Shown here one piece after another: positions 1 to 5,694 of a stretch of 9,098 nucleotides of DNA. Source of the stretch: Lentzea sp. Lineage in GTDB: Bacteria > Actinomycetota > Actinomycetes > Mycobacteriales > Pseudonocardiaceae. The notes beneath the pieces are model-generated. The model worked only from the letters and a program-made list of their open reading frames with translations. It had not been told where the DNA came from and did no database searches. The DNA lies in contig JASLAV010000318.1 of assembly GCA_030146905.1 (NCBI GenBank), forward strand, positions 1-9,098, read 5' to 3'. Within the stretch, counting starts at the first letter, position 1, and each line of letters starts with the position of its first letter. The translations under genes and the position numbers were made by a program.

Positions 1-112
1 GGCCGCGCGAGGTGAGCAACTGGCCGAGGCTGGAGGCGGTGAGCCCCTTGCCCAGGGAGGAGGCGACGCCTCCCGTGACGAAGACGTGCTTGGTCGTACG
101 TGCCTGCTGCAC
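1..112 (-). CDS. pyrG: CTP synthase, N-terminal 37 codons only (gene runs off the left edge)
   Basis: CTP synthase makes CTP from UTP, ATP and glutamine in the cytoplasm, the last step of pyrimidine nucleotide synthesis. Only the start of the synthetase domain is present. The translation reads TKHVFVTGG at residues 7-15, followed by [18 protein letters not shown], the highly conserved N-terminal nucleotide-binding segment of PyrG, with the P-loop-like [10 protein letters not shown] at about 14-23. I chose the GTG at 112-110 because GGGAG lies 8 nt upstream; a TTG directly before it is an alternative. The gene is downstream of steB in the same direction, as in mycobacteria, but a SUKH gene on the other strand separates them, so pyrG must have its own promoter in the 176-nt gap. 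The family identity is certain; regulation is not visible beyond a leader hairpin. Confidence 0.95.
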   Translation of the reverse strand, partial: MQQARTTKHVFVTGGVASSLGKGLTASSLGQLLTSRG

Positions 113-133
113 CAACGGGGCTCCCGTGAAAAT

Positions 134-159
134 CGTGGGGGTAAATCCCCCTATCCACG
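134..159 (-). promoter_or_regulatory. Possible pyrG leader hairpin
   Basis: GGGGG (137-141), TAAAT and CCCCC (147-151) form a perfect 5-bp stem with a 5-nt loop. A longer alternative pairs minus-strand CGTGG (159-155) with CCACG (138-134), then GGG with CCC across a 3-nt bulge. If transcription starts near the TAGCGT element, the structure lies in the 5' leader, 10 to 20 nt ahead of the ribosome binding site. It lacks a U-tract, so it is not a standard terminator. A regulatory role (RNA structure or protein-binding dyad) is inference. Confidence 0.35.
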
Positions 160-234
160 GGCCATAACGCTAACACGCCGCTCGTCACTGAGCGCACCAC
201 GACCCGGCAGATCACATCACCCGATCGGCGCAGT

Positions 235-257
235 GGGGGGTTTTGCCGAACTCCCCC
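235..257. repeat. Imperfect inverted repeat upstream of the SUKH gene
   Basis: The left arm GGGGG-GTT (from 235 or 236) pairs with AAC-T-CCCCC (249-257) around a short loop, with one unpaired base. It ends 31 nt before the SUKH start. It could be an operator or chance pairing of homopolymer runs; no regulator is encoded in the window. Confidence 0.25.
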
Positions 258-288
258 GGTACGGCGCGGCATCAGGAATCGTTGTCAC

Positions 289-972
289 GTGACCTTCGAC
301 GTGGCAGGGGAAGCCGCACGAGCCGTGCACGACCGCTCAGCGGCTTGGCGTTTCATCGAGGGGTTCGCGGCCTCCTGGGCCGACCCGCTGGAGCCGCAGG
401 ACGGCTGGAACAGGTCCGACCTCGCCGCCGCCGAGGACCAGCTGCGCGTGCGGCTGCCGGAGGCGGTGAAGGAGGCGCTGTCGCTGTTCGGCCGCAGGCC
501 CGACCTGACCAGCAACCAGGACCGCCTGCTCACCCCGTCGGAGCTGCGCGTCGTCGGCGACGTGCTGGTCTTCCGCGACGAGAACCAGTCCGTCGCCGCC
601 TGGGGTGCCTCGCTCGGCGGCGACGACCCCGAGGTACTGATGAAGCTCGACCTCGTGGACTCCAGGGACGAGCACTGGGAGGCGTGGCTGCCCCGGTTCT
701 CGCTGGCGTGCGTGGAGATGGTGCTGTCGGAGGCGTTGTTCCGCGACGGTGCCGAGACAGCGGACAGGGAGATGTCCGAGGAGGACATCTCCCTGTTGCG
801 CGACCGGTTCGCCACGCTGACGCTGCACAGTCCCGGCACCCGGTGGTTCGCCGGCGACGACGTGATCGTCCGCAAGGACGACGACGAGTGGCTGTGGGCC
901 CGCGCCCGCACTCCGGAAGCGCTGGAGTCGTTGATCAAGCAGGTGCCGGGCGACTGGACGACGGAGTACTAG
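289..972 (+). CDS. SUKH (SMI1/KNR4-like) domain protein, 227 aa
   Basis: This is a soluble, acidic protein with no signal peptide or membrane segment. Residues about 40-74 carry the typical SUKH N-terminal core: a tryptophan, then the acidic helix LAAAEDQL, then RVRLPEAVKEALSLFGRRPDLT. LVFRDENQ (93-100) and a WG pair (105-106) follow, as in actinobacterial SMI1/KNR4 proteins. Residues 155-227 form an acidic alpha/beta tail rich in Asp and Trp. Many bacterial SUKH proteins are immunity proteins against polymorphic or contact-dependent toxins; others have unknown roles. No toxin gene is near, so an immunity role is only a possibility. GTG 289 is the only usable start near the beginning of the frame, with AGGAA 10 nt upstream. 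The gene is the only one on the plus strand here and looks like an insertion between steB and pyrG. Its base and codon use match the neighbours, so a transfer would not be recent. Confidence 0.75.
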   Translation: MTFDVAGEAARAVHDRSAAWRFIEGFAASWADPLEPQDGWNRSDLAAAEDQLRVRLPEAVKEALSLFGRRPDLTSNQDRLLTPSELRVVGDVLVFRDENQSVAAWGASLGGDDPEVLMKLDLVDSRDEHWEAWLPRFSLACVEMVLSEALFRDGAETADREMSEEDISLLRDRFATLTLHSPGTRWFAGDDVIVRKDDDEWLWARARTPEALESLIKQVPGDWTTEY

Positions 973-1907
973 CTCGCGATGCCGGGTGAGGAGGCCTCGG
1001 CGTTGCCCGCCACGCCGTACCTGCCGGAGCGGCCCTCCAGCTGTTCGCGCAACGCCATCACCACGACGACCTGGCCTGCCGGGGTGTCGGAGTTGTCCAC
1101 AGTGGACAAAATCGACGTCGCCGCGGTGTCCGCGCGCACCACGCCGATGGCGCCCGTGCCGTTCGCGGATCCGTTCGCGCCGGCCAGCACGACGCCCGCG
1201 CCGGACCGGTCGAGCTGGGTCGTGAAGCGCGCGACGGTCGACGCGCGGTCGGCCGCCGAGTCGCCGAGCGCGGCTCCACCGGTCAGCACGATCGCGAGCT
1301 GCGCGGGCTTCACACCGGAGGTCGCCTTCACGAAGCCGGCGTTGGACAGGCCGGCGAGCGCGGCGGCGGCCTCTTCCGGCTTGGCCTGCTGCTCGTTGTT
1401 GGTCGGGTTGAGCAGCAGCAAGGTGCCGAACAGGCCACCCGCGCGCGTGCCGGGGTCCGCGGCCGTGGGCAGCTGCGACCCGGCGGGCTGCAGCCGTGCC
1501 ACGAGGTCGCGCAGCTGGTCGCCGCGGGACGGGTCGGCGAACGCGTCGGTCAGCTGGACCTCACCGGTGACGGTGGCACCCGCGGACTTCAGCAGGCCCG
1601 ACAGCGCGTCCCGGTCCGACGGACGCGCGTCGGAGGTCGTGACGAGGACGACGGTGCGCTCGGTGAGCCGGTCCTTGACCGCGAGCGGGCCGACGGACGC
1701 GGCGAACTCGTCCGCCTCCGTCAGCTTGGCGTGCAACGCGTTGCGGTCGTTCTGCAGGTCGTTCACCTGCTGTGCCAACGAGTTCTTCTCGTCGCTCAGG
1801 CCGGACAGCAGCCGCCCGCTGATCGCGGTCGACCCCAGCACGACCCCCACCGCGAGTGCGAGGAAGACCGCGGTGATCGAAACTATGTGGTATCGCAGCG
1901 TGATCAC
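969..1907 (-). CDS. steB: SteB/MctB family membrane-anchored protein, 312 aa
   Basis: The protein starts MITLRYHIVSITAVFLALAVG, a short inside end followed by one transmembrane helix (about 9-29) and then a coiled coil (about 37-66, LSDEKNSLAQQVNDLQNDRN). The rest is an outside alpha/beta domain of about 245 residues. This is the architecture of the 'copper transporter' family (mycobacterial MctB, Rv1698; corynebacterial SteB). SteB works with SteA in the RipC-FtsEX cell-separation pathway of corynebacteria; MctB was linked to copper tolerance in mycobacteria. The protein has no cysteine and only two methionines, so direct copper binding by a Cys/Met cluster looks unlikely. The GTG start overlaps the steA stop (GTGA, 1907-1904), with AGGGGA 7 nt upstream inside steA, so the two are probably translationally coupled. 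Its stop codon shares a CTAG with the stop of the convergent SUKH gene. Family assignment is strong; function is by homology. Confidence 0.88.
   Translation of the reverse strand: MITLRYHIVSITAVFLALAVGVVLGSTAISGRLLSGLSDEKNSLAQQVNDLQNDRNALHAKLTEADEFAASVGPLAVKDRLTERTVVLVTTSDARPSDRDALSGLLKSAGATVTGEVQLTDAFADPSRGDQLRDLVARLQPAGSQLPTAADPGTRAGGLFGTLLLLNPTNNEQQAKPEEAAAALAGLSNAGFVKATSGVKPAQLAIVLTGGAALGDSAADRASTVARFTTQLDRSGAGVVLAGANGSANGTGAIGVVRADTAATSILSTVDNSDTPAGQVVVVMALREQLEGRSGRYGVAGNAEASSPGIAS
1093..1109. repeat. Perfect 17-bp palindrome of two opposed DnaA-box-like sequences inside steB
   Basis: TTGTCCACAGTGGACAA is a perfect dyad with 8-bp arms around one central base. The plus strand reads TTGTCCACA, the preferred DnaA box of high-GC actinobacteria; the minus strand reads TTGTCCACT, one base off. 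It encodes residues LSTVDN of SteB with TTG, and ACT for Thr, codons otherwise avoided in this gene. The palindrome is directly visible; binding by DnaA or any other protein is inference. Confidence 0.5.
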
Positions 1908-3088
1908 GAGAAGATCCCCTTGAACCAGTTGACGACGGATTGCCAGCCGTCGACCACGATGTCGACGTAGACGTGACCGACGCCGGACACCGCGAGCGCC
2001 GCGGCCATGGCGGCGATCGCGGCGGTCACCAGCAGGACGATCACGCCCAGCGAGACCCGGCTGCGGTGCAGTGTCGCGACGGCCTCCCCGTCGACGAGCT
2101 TGCTGCCGAGCTTGAGCCGGGTGAGGAACGTGGAGGGGTTGGAACCGGAGTGCCCGCGGTCGAGGAACTCGCGCAGCGTCGCGCGCAGCCCCACCGTCAC
2201 GACCAGGGACGCCCCGTGCGCTTCTGCGAGCAGCAGGGCGAGGTCCTCCGCGTTGCCCGACGCGGGGAACGTCACCGCGCCGATGCCGAGGTCCTGGATC
2301 CGCTGCAGGCCGGGCGCGTGGCCGTCGGCCTGCGCGGGGACGACCACCTCCGCGGCCGCGCGCAGTGACGCGGTGCCGATGCCGTCGGGGTCGCCGACGA
2401 TGATGTCCGGCGTGAGCCCGGCGTCGATCAGGGTGTCCGCGCCGGCGTCGACGCCGATCAGCACCGGCCGGTACTCGCGGATGTACTTGCGGAGCTTGCG
2501 CAGCTCCTCGGCGTGCGACGGTCCACCCGCGACGACGAGCACCTGCCGGTCGCGCATCGGCACGTAGACCTCGGGCACGCCGACACCGTCGAGGACGAGC
2601 GCGCGTTCGCGGCGCAGGAACTCGATGGTGTTGGCGGAAAACGCTTCCAGCTGCGCCGACATGCCGGCCTTGGCCTCGATCATGGCGTCGGCGATGCTCT
2701 CGGCGTTCTGCTCGACGCCCTTGGCGAGCTCGCGCTCGCCCGCGTAGACGACGCCGTCGAGCAGCCGGACCTTGGTGCCGTCCTTGATCTCCCGCAGCGC
2801 GACGGCGCCGACGTTGTCGATCAGCGGGATGCCCGCCTCTATCAGCAGTTCCGGTCCCAGGTTGGGAAAACGCCCCGAGATCGACGGCGACGCGTTCACG
2901 ACACCGACCACCTCCGCCGCGACGAGCGCCTCCGCTGTGCGGCGGTCGAGGTCGACGAGGTCGAAGACGGCGACGTCCCCGGGACTGATCCGCCGCACCA
3001 GGTCGCTCGCGCGCCGATCAACCCGCGCGACGCCCGTGACACCGGGGAGTTCGTGGTTGGTGCGGCTCAGCAGCCCGGAAAGCTTCAT
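1904..3088 (-). CDS. steA: SteA, putative cytokinetic ring protein, 394 aa
   Basis: The protein begins MKLSGLLSRT, with HELPGVTGVARVDRR at 12-26. It continues through a conserved N-terminal domain (VVNASPSISGRFPNLGPELL, 63-82; NVGAVALREIKDG, 92-104) to a thiamine-pyrophosphokinase-like region (about 180-340) with GVDAGADTLIDAGLTPD (212-228) and IVGDPDG (230-236). One transmembrane helix follows at about 348-370, then a short amphipathic tail rich in Trp and Val. This matches SteA (Rv1697 family). In Corynebacterium glutamicum SteA localises to the division site and acts with SteB upstream of the RipC-FtsEX peptidoglycan hydrolase pathway. The kinase-like domain is not known to make thiamine diphosphate. 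The frame stays open far upstream to 3919, but the homologous region starts at ATG 3088; upstream sequence belongs to other genes. There is no Shine-Dalgarno sequence. The stop overlaps the steB start by 4 bp. Confidence 0.92.
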   Translation of the reverse strand: MKLSGLLSRTNHELPGVTGVARVDRRASDLVRRISPGDVAVFDLVDLDRRTAEALVAAEVVGVVNASPSISGRFPNLGPELLIEAGIPLIDNVGAVALREIKDGTKVRLLDGVVYAGERELAKGVEQNAESIADAMIEAKAGMSAQLEAFSANTIEFLRRERALVLDGVGVPEVYVPMRDRQVLVVAGGPSHAEELRKLRKYIREYRPVLIGVDAGADTLIDAGLTPDIIVGDPDGIGTASLRAAAEVVVPAQADGHAPGLQRIQDLGIGAVTFPASGNAEDLALLLAEAHGASLVVTVGLRATLREFLDRGHSGSNPSTFLTRLKLGSKLVDGEAVATLHRSRVSLGVIVLLVTAAIAAMAAALAVSGVGHVYVDIVVDGWQSVVNWFKGIFS

Positions 3089-3094
3089 GCGCCG

Positions 3095-3122
3095 ATAGTG
3101 ACCCACGGTGCGCACGTGGCAG
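3095..3122 (-). promoter_or_regulatory. Possible steA promoter for a leaderless transcript, with internal dyad
   Basis: On the minus strand CACTAT (3100-3095) is a -10-like hexamer ending 6 nt before the A of the steA ATG, and a weak -35-like CTGCCA (3122-3117) lies 16 nt further up. No AGGAGG-like sequence precedes the ATG. Together this suggests transcription starting at the ATG itself, a common arrangement in actinobacteria. The spacer holds CCACG-GTGCGCA-CGTGG (3103-3119), which is one base away from a perfect 16-bp palindrome and could be an operator. All of this is pattern-based inference. Confidence 0.35.
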
Positions 3123-3150
3123 GTGAGGCACGCCGGGTGTTTCGGGGTGG

Positions 3151-3588
3151 TCAGTCGTCGGGGTGAACCACCACGGCACCGAACGCCAGCACCACCGCGG
3201 CGAGGAGGACCCAGATCCCGTTGCCGAACCCGGCTTCCAGCCCGGGGTCGATCGCGATGTTGCCCTCCTCGTGGAAGCTGATCGCGTTCAGCAGGTAGAC
3301 GAACAGCATCCCGGTGACGCCCGCGAGCGCCGCCGCTCCGGCGAAGGCGACCTTCCGCCACCGGACACCGAGGAGGACCGTCACGGCCGCCGCGATGATC
3401 GGGATCGCGAAGAGCGGGCCGTGCGCGTCCACCGTCGTGCCGAAGCGGGTGCTCCAGCCGGTGGTGACGTAAGCGGTCTGCGGCTGCTCGGGACCGAGGC
3501 GGATCAGCAGTTCCGAGAACGGCAGGAACGTCGCCGCCGTGGCCGCGGCGGCCGCGACCAGGAGCAGTGCAGCGCTGAGGATCCTCAC
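3151..3588 (-). CDS. Four-helix membrane protein, 145 aa (fourth of tandem paralogues)
   Basis: I do not recognise a named family. Four hydrophobic helices are visible at about 3-22, 56-74, 80-101 and 122-141. A polar first loop of about 33 residues (LIRLGPEQPQTAYVTTGWST) lies between helices 1 and 2, the basic RWRK at 76-79 between helices 2 and 3, and the acidic SFHEEGN at 104-110 between helices 3 and 4. Basic RWRK on the inside predicts both ends inside the cell and two outside loops. The last helix ends GAVVVHPDD, matching GAV-containing ends in the three genes upstream. GTG 3588 overlaps the stop of the preceding gene (GTGA), with GGGAGG 4 nt upstream, so translation is coupled. It is the last gene of the array, 62 nt before steA. 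A role in cell envelope or division is guessed from position only. Confidence 0.85.
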   Translation of the reverse strand: MRILSAALLLVAAAAATAATFLPFSELLIRLGPEQPQTAYVTTGWSTRFGTTVDAHGPLFAIPIIAAAVTVLLGVRWRKVAFAGAAALAGVTGMLFVYLLNAISFHEEGNIAIDPGLEAGFGNGIWVLLAAVVLAFGAVVVHPDD

Positions 3589-4016
3589 GCCGCCTCCCGC
3601 TGCACGGCGACGGCACCGGCGAGAGCGACCAGCGTTCCCACGACGAGGAACACCAGCCCGAACCCGATCGCGAAGTCGCCCTGCTGCTCGACGGCGTGAC
3701 CGCGTTCGGAGACCAGGAGTGCCGCGGTGACACCGACAGCGCCCGCCTGGGCCGCAGCCCCTGCCAGCGCGGCCCTGGCGACCCAGACCCCGGCGACGAG
3801 CAACGCGGCCGTGACGGCGATCGGCACGCCGTACCAGGGCGACAGCTCACCGGCGGGCCAGTCGCCCGGCTTGTTGACGACCTCCGTGCCCCACGCCCTG
3901 ACGACGACCTCGACACCACCCGCGTACACCGTCGAGTACCACGGCAGCACCATGGCCGTCGCGGTCAGCACCACCCCGGCCGCGATGAGCGCGACCGCCG
4001 TCGGTCTTCCGATCAC
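3585..4016 (-). CDS. Four-helix membrane protein, 143 aa (third of tandem paralogues)
   Basis: No named family is recognised. Hydrophobic segments lie at about 7-25, 63-80, 88-103 (the weakest, Ala/Gly-rich) and 116-138. The first outside loop (about 26-61) carries three tryptophans and WYST just after helix 1; a second WYG precedes helix 2. The second outside loop is SERGHAVEQQGDF. The last helix runs AIGFGLVFLVVG and ends GAVAVQREAA, close to the ends of the other array members. The protein lacks the long acidic tail of the two genes upstream. The GTG start at 4016 overlaps the preceding stop by GTGA and has AGGAGG 4 nt upstream; the stop in turn overlaps the next GTG in the same way. These tight links suggest matched expression, perhaps of subunits of one complex. 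Confidence 0.85.
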   Translation of the reverse strand: MIGRPTAVALIAAGVVLTATAMVLPWYSTVYAGGVEVVVRAWGTEVVNKPGDWPAGELSPWYGVPIAVTAALLVAGVWVARAALAGAAAQAGAVGVTAALLVSERGHAVEQQGDFAIGFGLVFLVVGTLVALAGAVAVQREAA

Positions 4017-4591
4017 GACTCCTCCTGCTGTCGCTCGATGCCGAAGGGCGGCGTGTCGTCATCGGCGCCGACCCTGCGCACGACCACCACCTCTTCCTCC
4101 TCGGGTTCCTGGATCCGCTGCCGCCGCTGCGCGAGCACGGCGCCGACGAGCCCGATGACGGCCCCCGCGACCAACAGGTGCGTGCCGGCGTGGAAGGTGA
4201 GCTGCGACGAGTACTGGCTGCCCAGAGAATCCCTGGCCTCCTGCTCGTACAGGACCTGGGTCACGTAGAAGAACACGATCCCGGCGAGCGCCCCTGCCGC
4301 GACCAGCGCCAGCGAACGCCCCACGGGCTTGTTGAGGAACAAGAGCACAGCGGCAACGACCACGAGCACGGCGCTGATGACCACCGGCGTCCCGGCGGCG
4401 TAGAGGGCGGAGGGTTCCCCCGCCATGGAGATCGACGTTCTGGACGTGACGCCCCACAACGACGTGGACGTCGTCTGGTCGGGCCCGTACTCGCCGAAGA
4501 TGAAGCTGTACGTGTCCTGGAAGCTGCCGGCGGCCACCACCCCCGCCGCCAGCACGAGCAGCAACGGCGCGACCTTGAGGCGCTCAGTCAT
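4013..4591 (-). CDS. Four-helix membrane protein with acidic DTPPFG tail, 192 aa (second of tandem paralogues)
   Basis: No named family is recognised. Helices lie at about 7-23, 67-86, 93-115 and 137-154. The first outside loop is about 43 residues, polar and rich in Ser/Thr (DTYSFIFGEYGPDQTTSTSL). The second loop (YEQEARDSLGSQYSS) is also polar. The C-terminal tail (155-192) is first basic (RRQR), then acidic (EPEEEE), and near the end carries ADDDTPPFGIE at 176-186. The gene upstream has almost the same motif at the same place. I chose ATG 4591 because GGAG lies 7 nt upstream. A TTG at 4609 would add six residues but read further into the preceding gene. With ATG 4591 the overlap with the preceding gene is 8 bp. 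The tail should face the cytoplasm and could bind a partner. Confidence 0.85.
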   Translation of the reverse strand: MTERLKVAPLLLVLAAGVVAAGSFQDTYSFIFGEYGPDQTTSTSLWGVTSRTSISMAGEPSALYAAGTPVVISAVLVVVAAVLLFLNKPVGRSLALVAAGALAGIVFFYVTQVLYEQEARDSLGSQYSSQLTFHAGTHLLVAGAVIGLVGAVLAQRRQRIQEPEEEEVVVVRRVGADDDTPPFGIERQQEES

Positions 4592-5168
4592 TCTTGGGCT
4601 CCACGACAACAGGAAATCCGTAGGGCGGCGTGTCCGTGTCGTCCGCCTCGTCGTCGAACTGGTGGATCACCGCACCGTCCTCGGTCTCGGGTTCGTCGCG
4701 CCGTGGCAGTTCCTGGTGCAGCACGGCCGACACGACGGCCACCCCCGCCGCCACGACCAGCAACGTGACCCCCGCACCCTGCTCGACCTCCAACGGCGCG
4801 GGCGAGTCCAGCACCTGCAGCCTCCGCACCGTCGCCTGCACGCTGCTCACCGCCGACCAGGCCACCCCGGCCAGCAGCCCGGCCCCGAGCAACGACCCCA
4901 CCCGCGCGGCGGGAACCCGGAACGCCAGCACGGCGGACAACGCCATGACCAACGCCGCCCCCACCACCGGCTCACCGAACTCCACGGGCCCGAGCATCAA
5001 CGCTTCCTGGAAGTCGTCCCGCTCGACCGCCCACGACGTGGCCTCGAACCGCAACGTCCTGCCCCTGAACGCGACCTGCACGGAATAGGCGGACAGGAAC
5101 GTCGCCGCCACCGCGAGCCCAGCCGCCACGAGCACCAGCACCGCCCCGAACACCCGGCGCGTGGTCAC
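4584..5168 (-). CDS. Four-helix membrane protein with acidic DTPPYG tail, 194 aa (first of tandem paralogues)
   Basis: No named family is recognised. After a basic start (MTTRRV), helices lie at about 6-25, 67-84, 90-110 and 131-150. The first outside loop (about 28-65) includes RGRTLRFEATSWAVERDDF. PVV begins helix 2, as in the next gene. Helix 4 starts EQGAGVTLLVV and ends SAVLHQE. The cytoplasmic tail (151-194) is strongly acidic and ends with DDTDTPPYGFPVV at 176-188, matching the DDDTPPFGI motif in the next gene. GTG 5168 is chosen as the start, with GGTGG about 9 nt upstream; the hydrophobic N-terminus begins at once, so a longer start is unlikely. A short ORF may end over this start (GTGA). 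This is the promoter-proximal member of the array, and its expression may set that of all four. Confidence 0.83.
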   Translation of the reverse strand: MTTRRVFGAVLVLVAAGLAVAATFLSAYSVQVAFRGRTLRFEATSWAVERDDFQEALMLGPVEFGEPVVGAALVMALSAVLAFRVPAARVGSLLGAGLLAGVAWSAVSSVQATVRRLQVLDSPAPLEVEQGAGVTLLVVAAGVAVVSAVLHQELPRRDEPETEDGAVIHQFDDEADDTDTPPYGFPVVVEPKND

Positions 5169-5239
5169 AGATCCGGTCCACCTTCCACCGCACCACCGTG
5201 TGCGTCCGCTGACCGGTGCTCGGTCACGCCTCTCATCAT
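5165..5239 (-). CDS. Possible 24-aa upstream ORF coupled to the membrane array
   Basis: ATG 5239 has GAGG 6 nt upstream and opens a 24-codon frame (MMRGVTEHRSADAHGGAVEG, then four more residues). Its TGA overlaps the GTG start of the next gene as GTGA, the same overlap used within the array. Codon use is not strongly biased, so it could be a leader peptide serving translational coupling, or chance. The same frame continues upstream as a longer doubtful ORF. Confidence 0.22.
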   Translation of the reverse strand: MMRGVTEHRSADAHGGAVEGGPDL

Positions 5240-5518
5240 GCCGAACCTCGGTGGCAAGAGCGGCTCAGGGCACGACTCGGTTGATCGCCGATCTTGTCGG
5301 GGGTGCTGAGTACGTTGGGATGTAGGGGTTCCCAGATCAGGGGGACGCCTGCGAAAGCGCGCGAAGAGCCCGATCGGGCCCGCGTGGGGGATGGCCGCGG
5401 CACCCAGCCTGGGCGGCTCGGGGCAGGTCTCGGCGCGGTTGTTCCCGCGCCACGTGTCGCAGGTGCACGTCGCATCGAACTGTCCGCAACGACGGCACAA
5501 GCGCACGGAACAAGGCAA
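5165..5518 (-). pseudogene. Doubtful Cys-rich frame, possible zinc-ribbon remnant (117 codons from TTG)
   Basis: This frame has a cluster reading CSVRLCRRCG then TCTCDTWRG near its N-terminus, a C-x4-C-x2-C-x6-C-x-C spacing that could bind zinc. Codons from about residue 16 to 57 are almost all G/C-ending, unlike the other frames there. The second half is not biased and resembles non-coding sequence (many CAA, CGA, ACA, TCA codons). The only start is a TTG with no clear ribosome binding site, and a stop lies 15 codons further upstream. It could be a decayed gene whose 3' half has drifted, or a chance opening. I would not assign a function. Confidence 0.2.
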
Positions 5519-5652
5519 CGTTCCCTCGCACGGCCGAACACCCTGGTCAGCTCAGGCCACGAAGCCGACGACCTCCGGCCGCAGCGCCCAGCTCAGATGC
5601 CAGCGGCACGCGCCAAGCCCACATGCCCCGCCCGACCGGCAGCGTTCCTCAC

Positions 5653-5683
5653 CACCACCGACCGAGCACCACCGACCGAGCAC
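5653..5683. repeat. 14-bp direct tandem repeat, 2.2 copies
   Basis: CACCGACCGAGCAC occurs twice without a mismatch (5656-5669 and 5670-5683), and the period extends three bases to the left. It begins 30 nt downstream of the recN stop codon. It may be a replication-slippage product or paired binding sites. Confidence 0.7.
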
Positions 5684-5694
5684 AGCCACCAGCC

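Larger units (their letters stand above)
113..288. promoter_or_regulatory. Divergent intergenic region between pyrG and the SUKH gene
   Basis: These 176 nt must hold the promoters of both divergent genes. On the minus strand a TAGCGT (172-167) fits the actinobacterial -10 pattern TAnnnT and lies about 55 nt before the pyrG start, but no clear -35 accompanies it; TATGGC just after it is an alternative. On the plus strand AGGAA (274-278) lies 10 nt before the SUKH GTG and could be its ribosome binding site, but no convincing -10/-35 pair was found for that gene. Two G-run/C-run inverted repeats in the region are listed separately. Confidence 0.4.

Noticed and set aside
243..1923. Long open frames on both strands overlapping the SUKH gene and steB
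   Set aside because: They are out of phase with recognised proteins, are rich in Arg/Pro/Ser/Ala repeats typical of shadow frames in high-GC DNA, and match no family pattern.
3089..3919. Upstream extension of the steA frame by 277 codons
   Set aside because: It runs through the third and fourth membrane protein genes in another frame, is low-complexity Arg/Ser/Pro-rich, and contains no homologous segment; the family start is ATG 3088.
5311..5333. ECF-sigma-like promoter GGGAAC ... CGTA before the membrane array
   Set aside because: The spacing between the two elements is 13 nt, shorter than the usual 16-17, and nothing else supports it.
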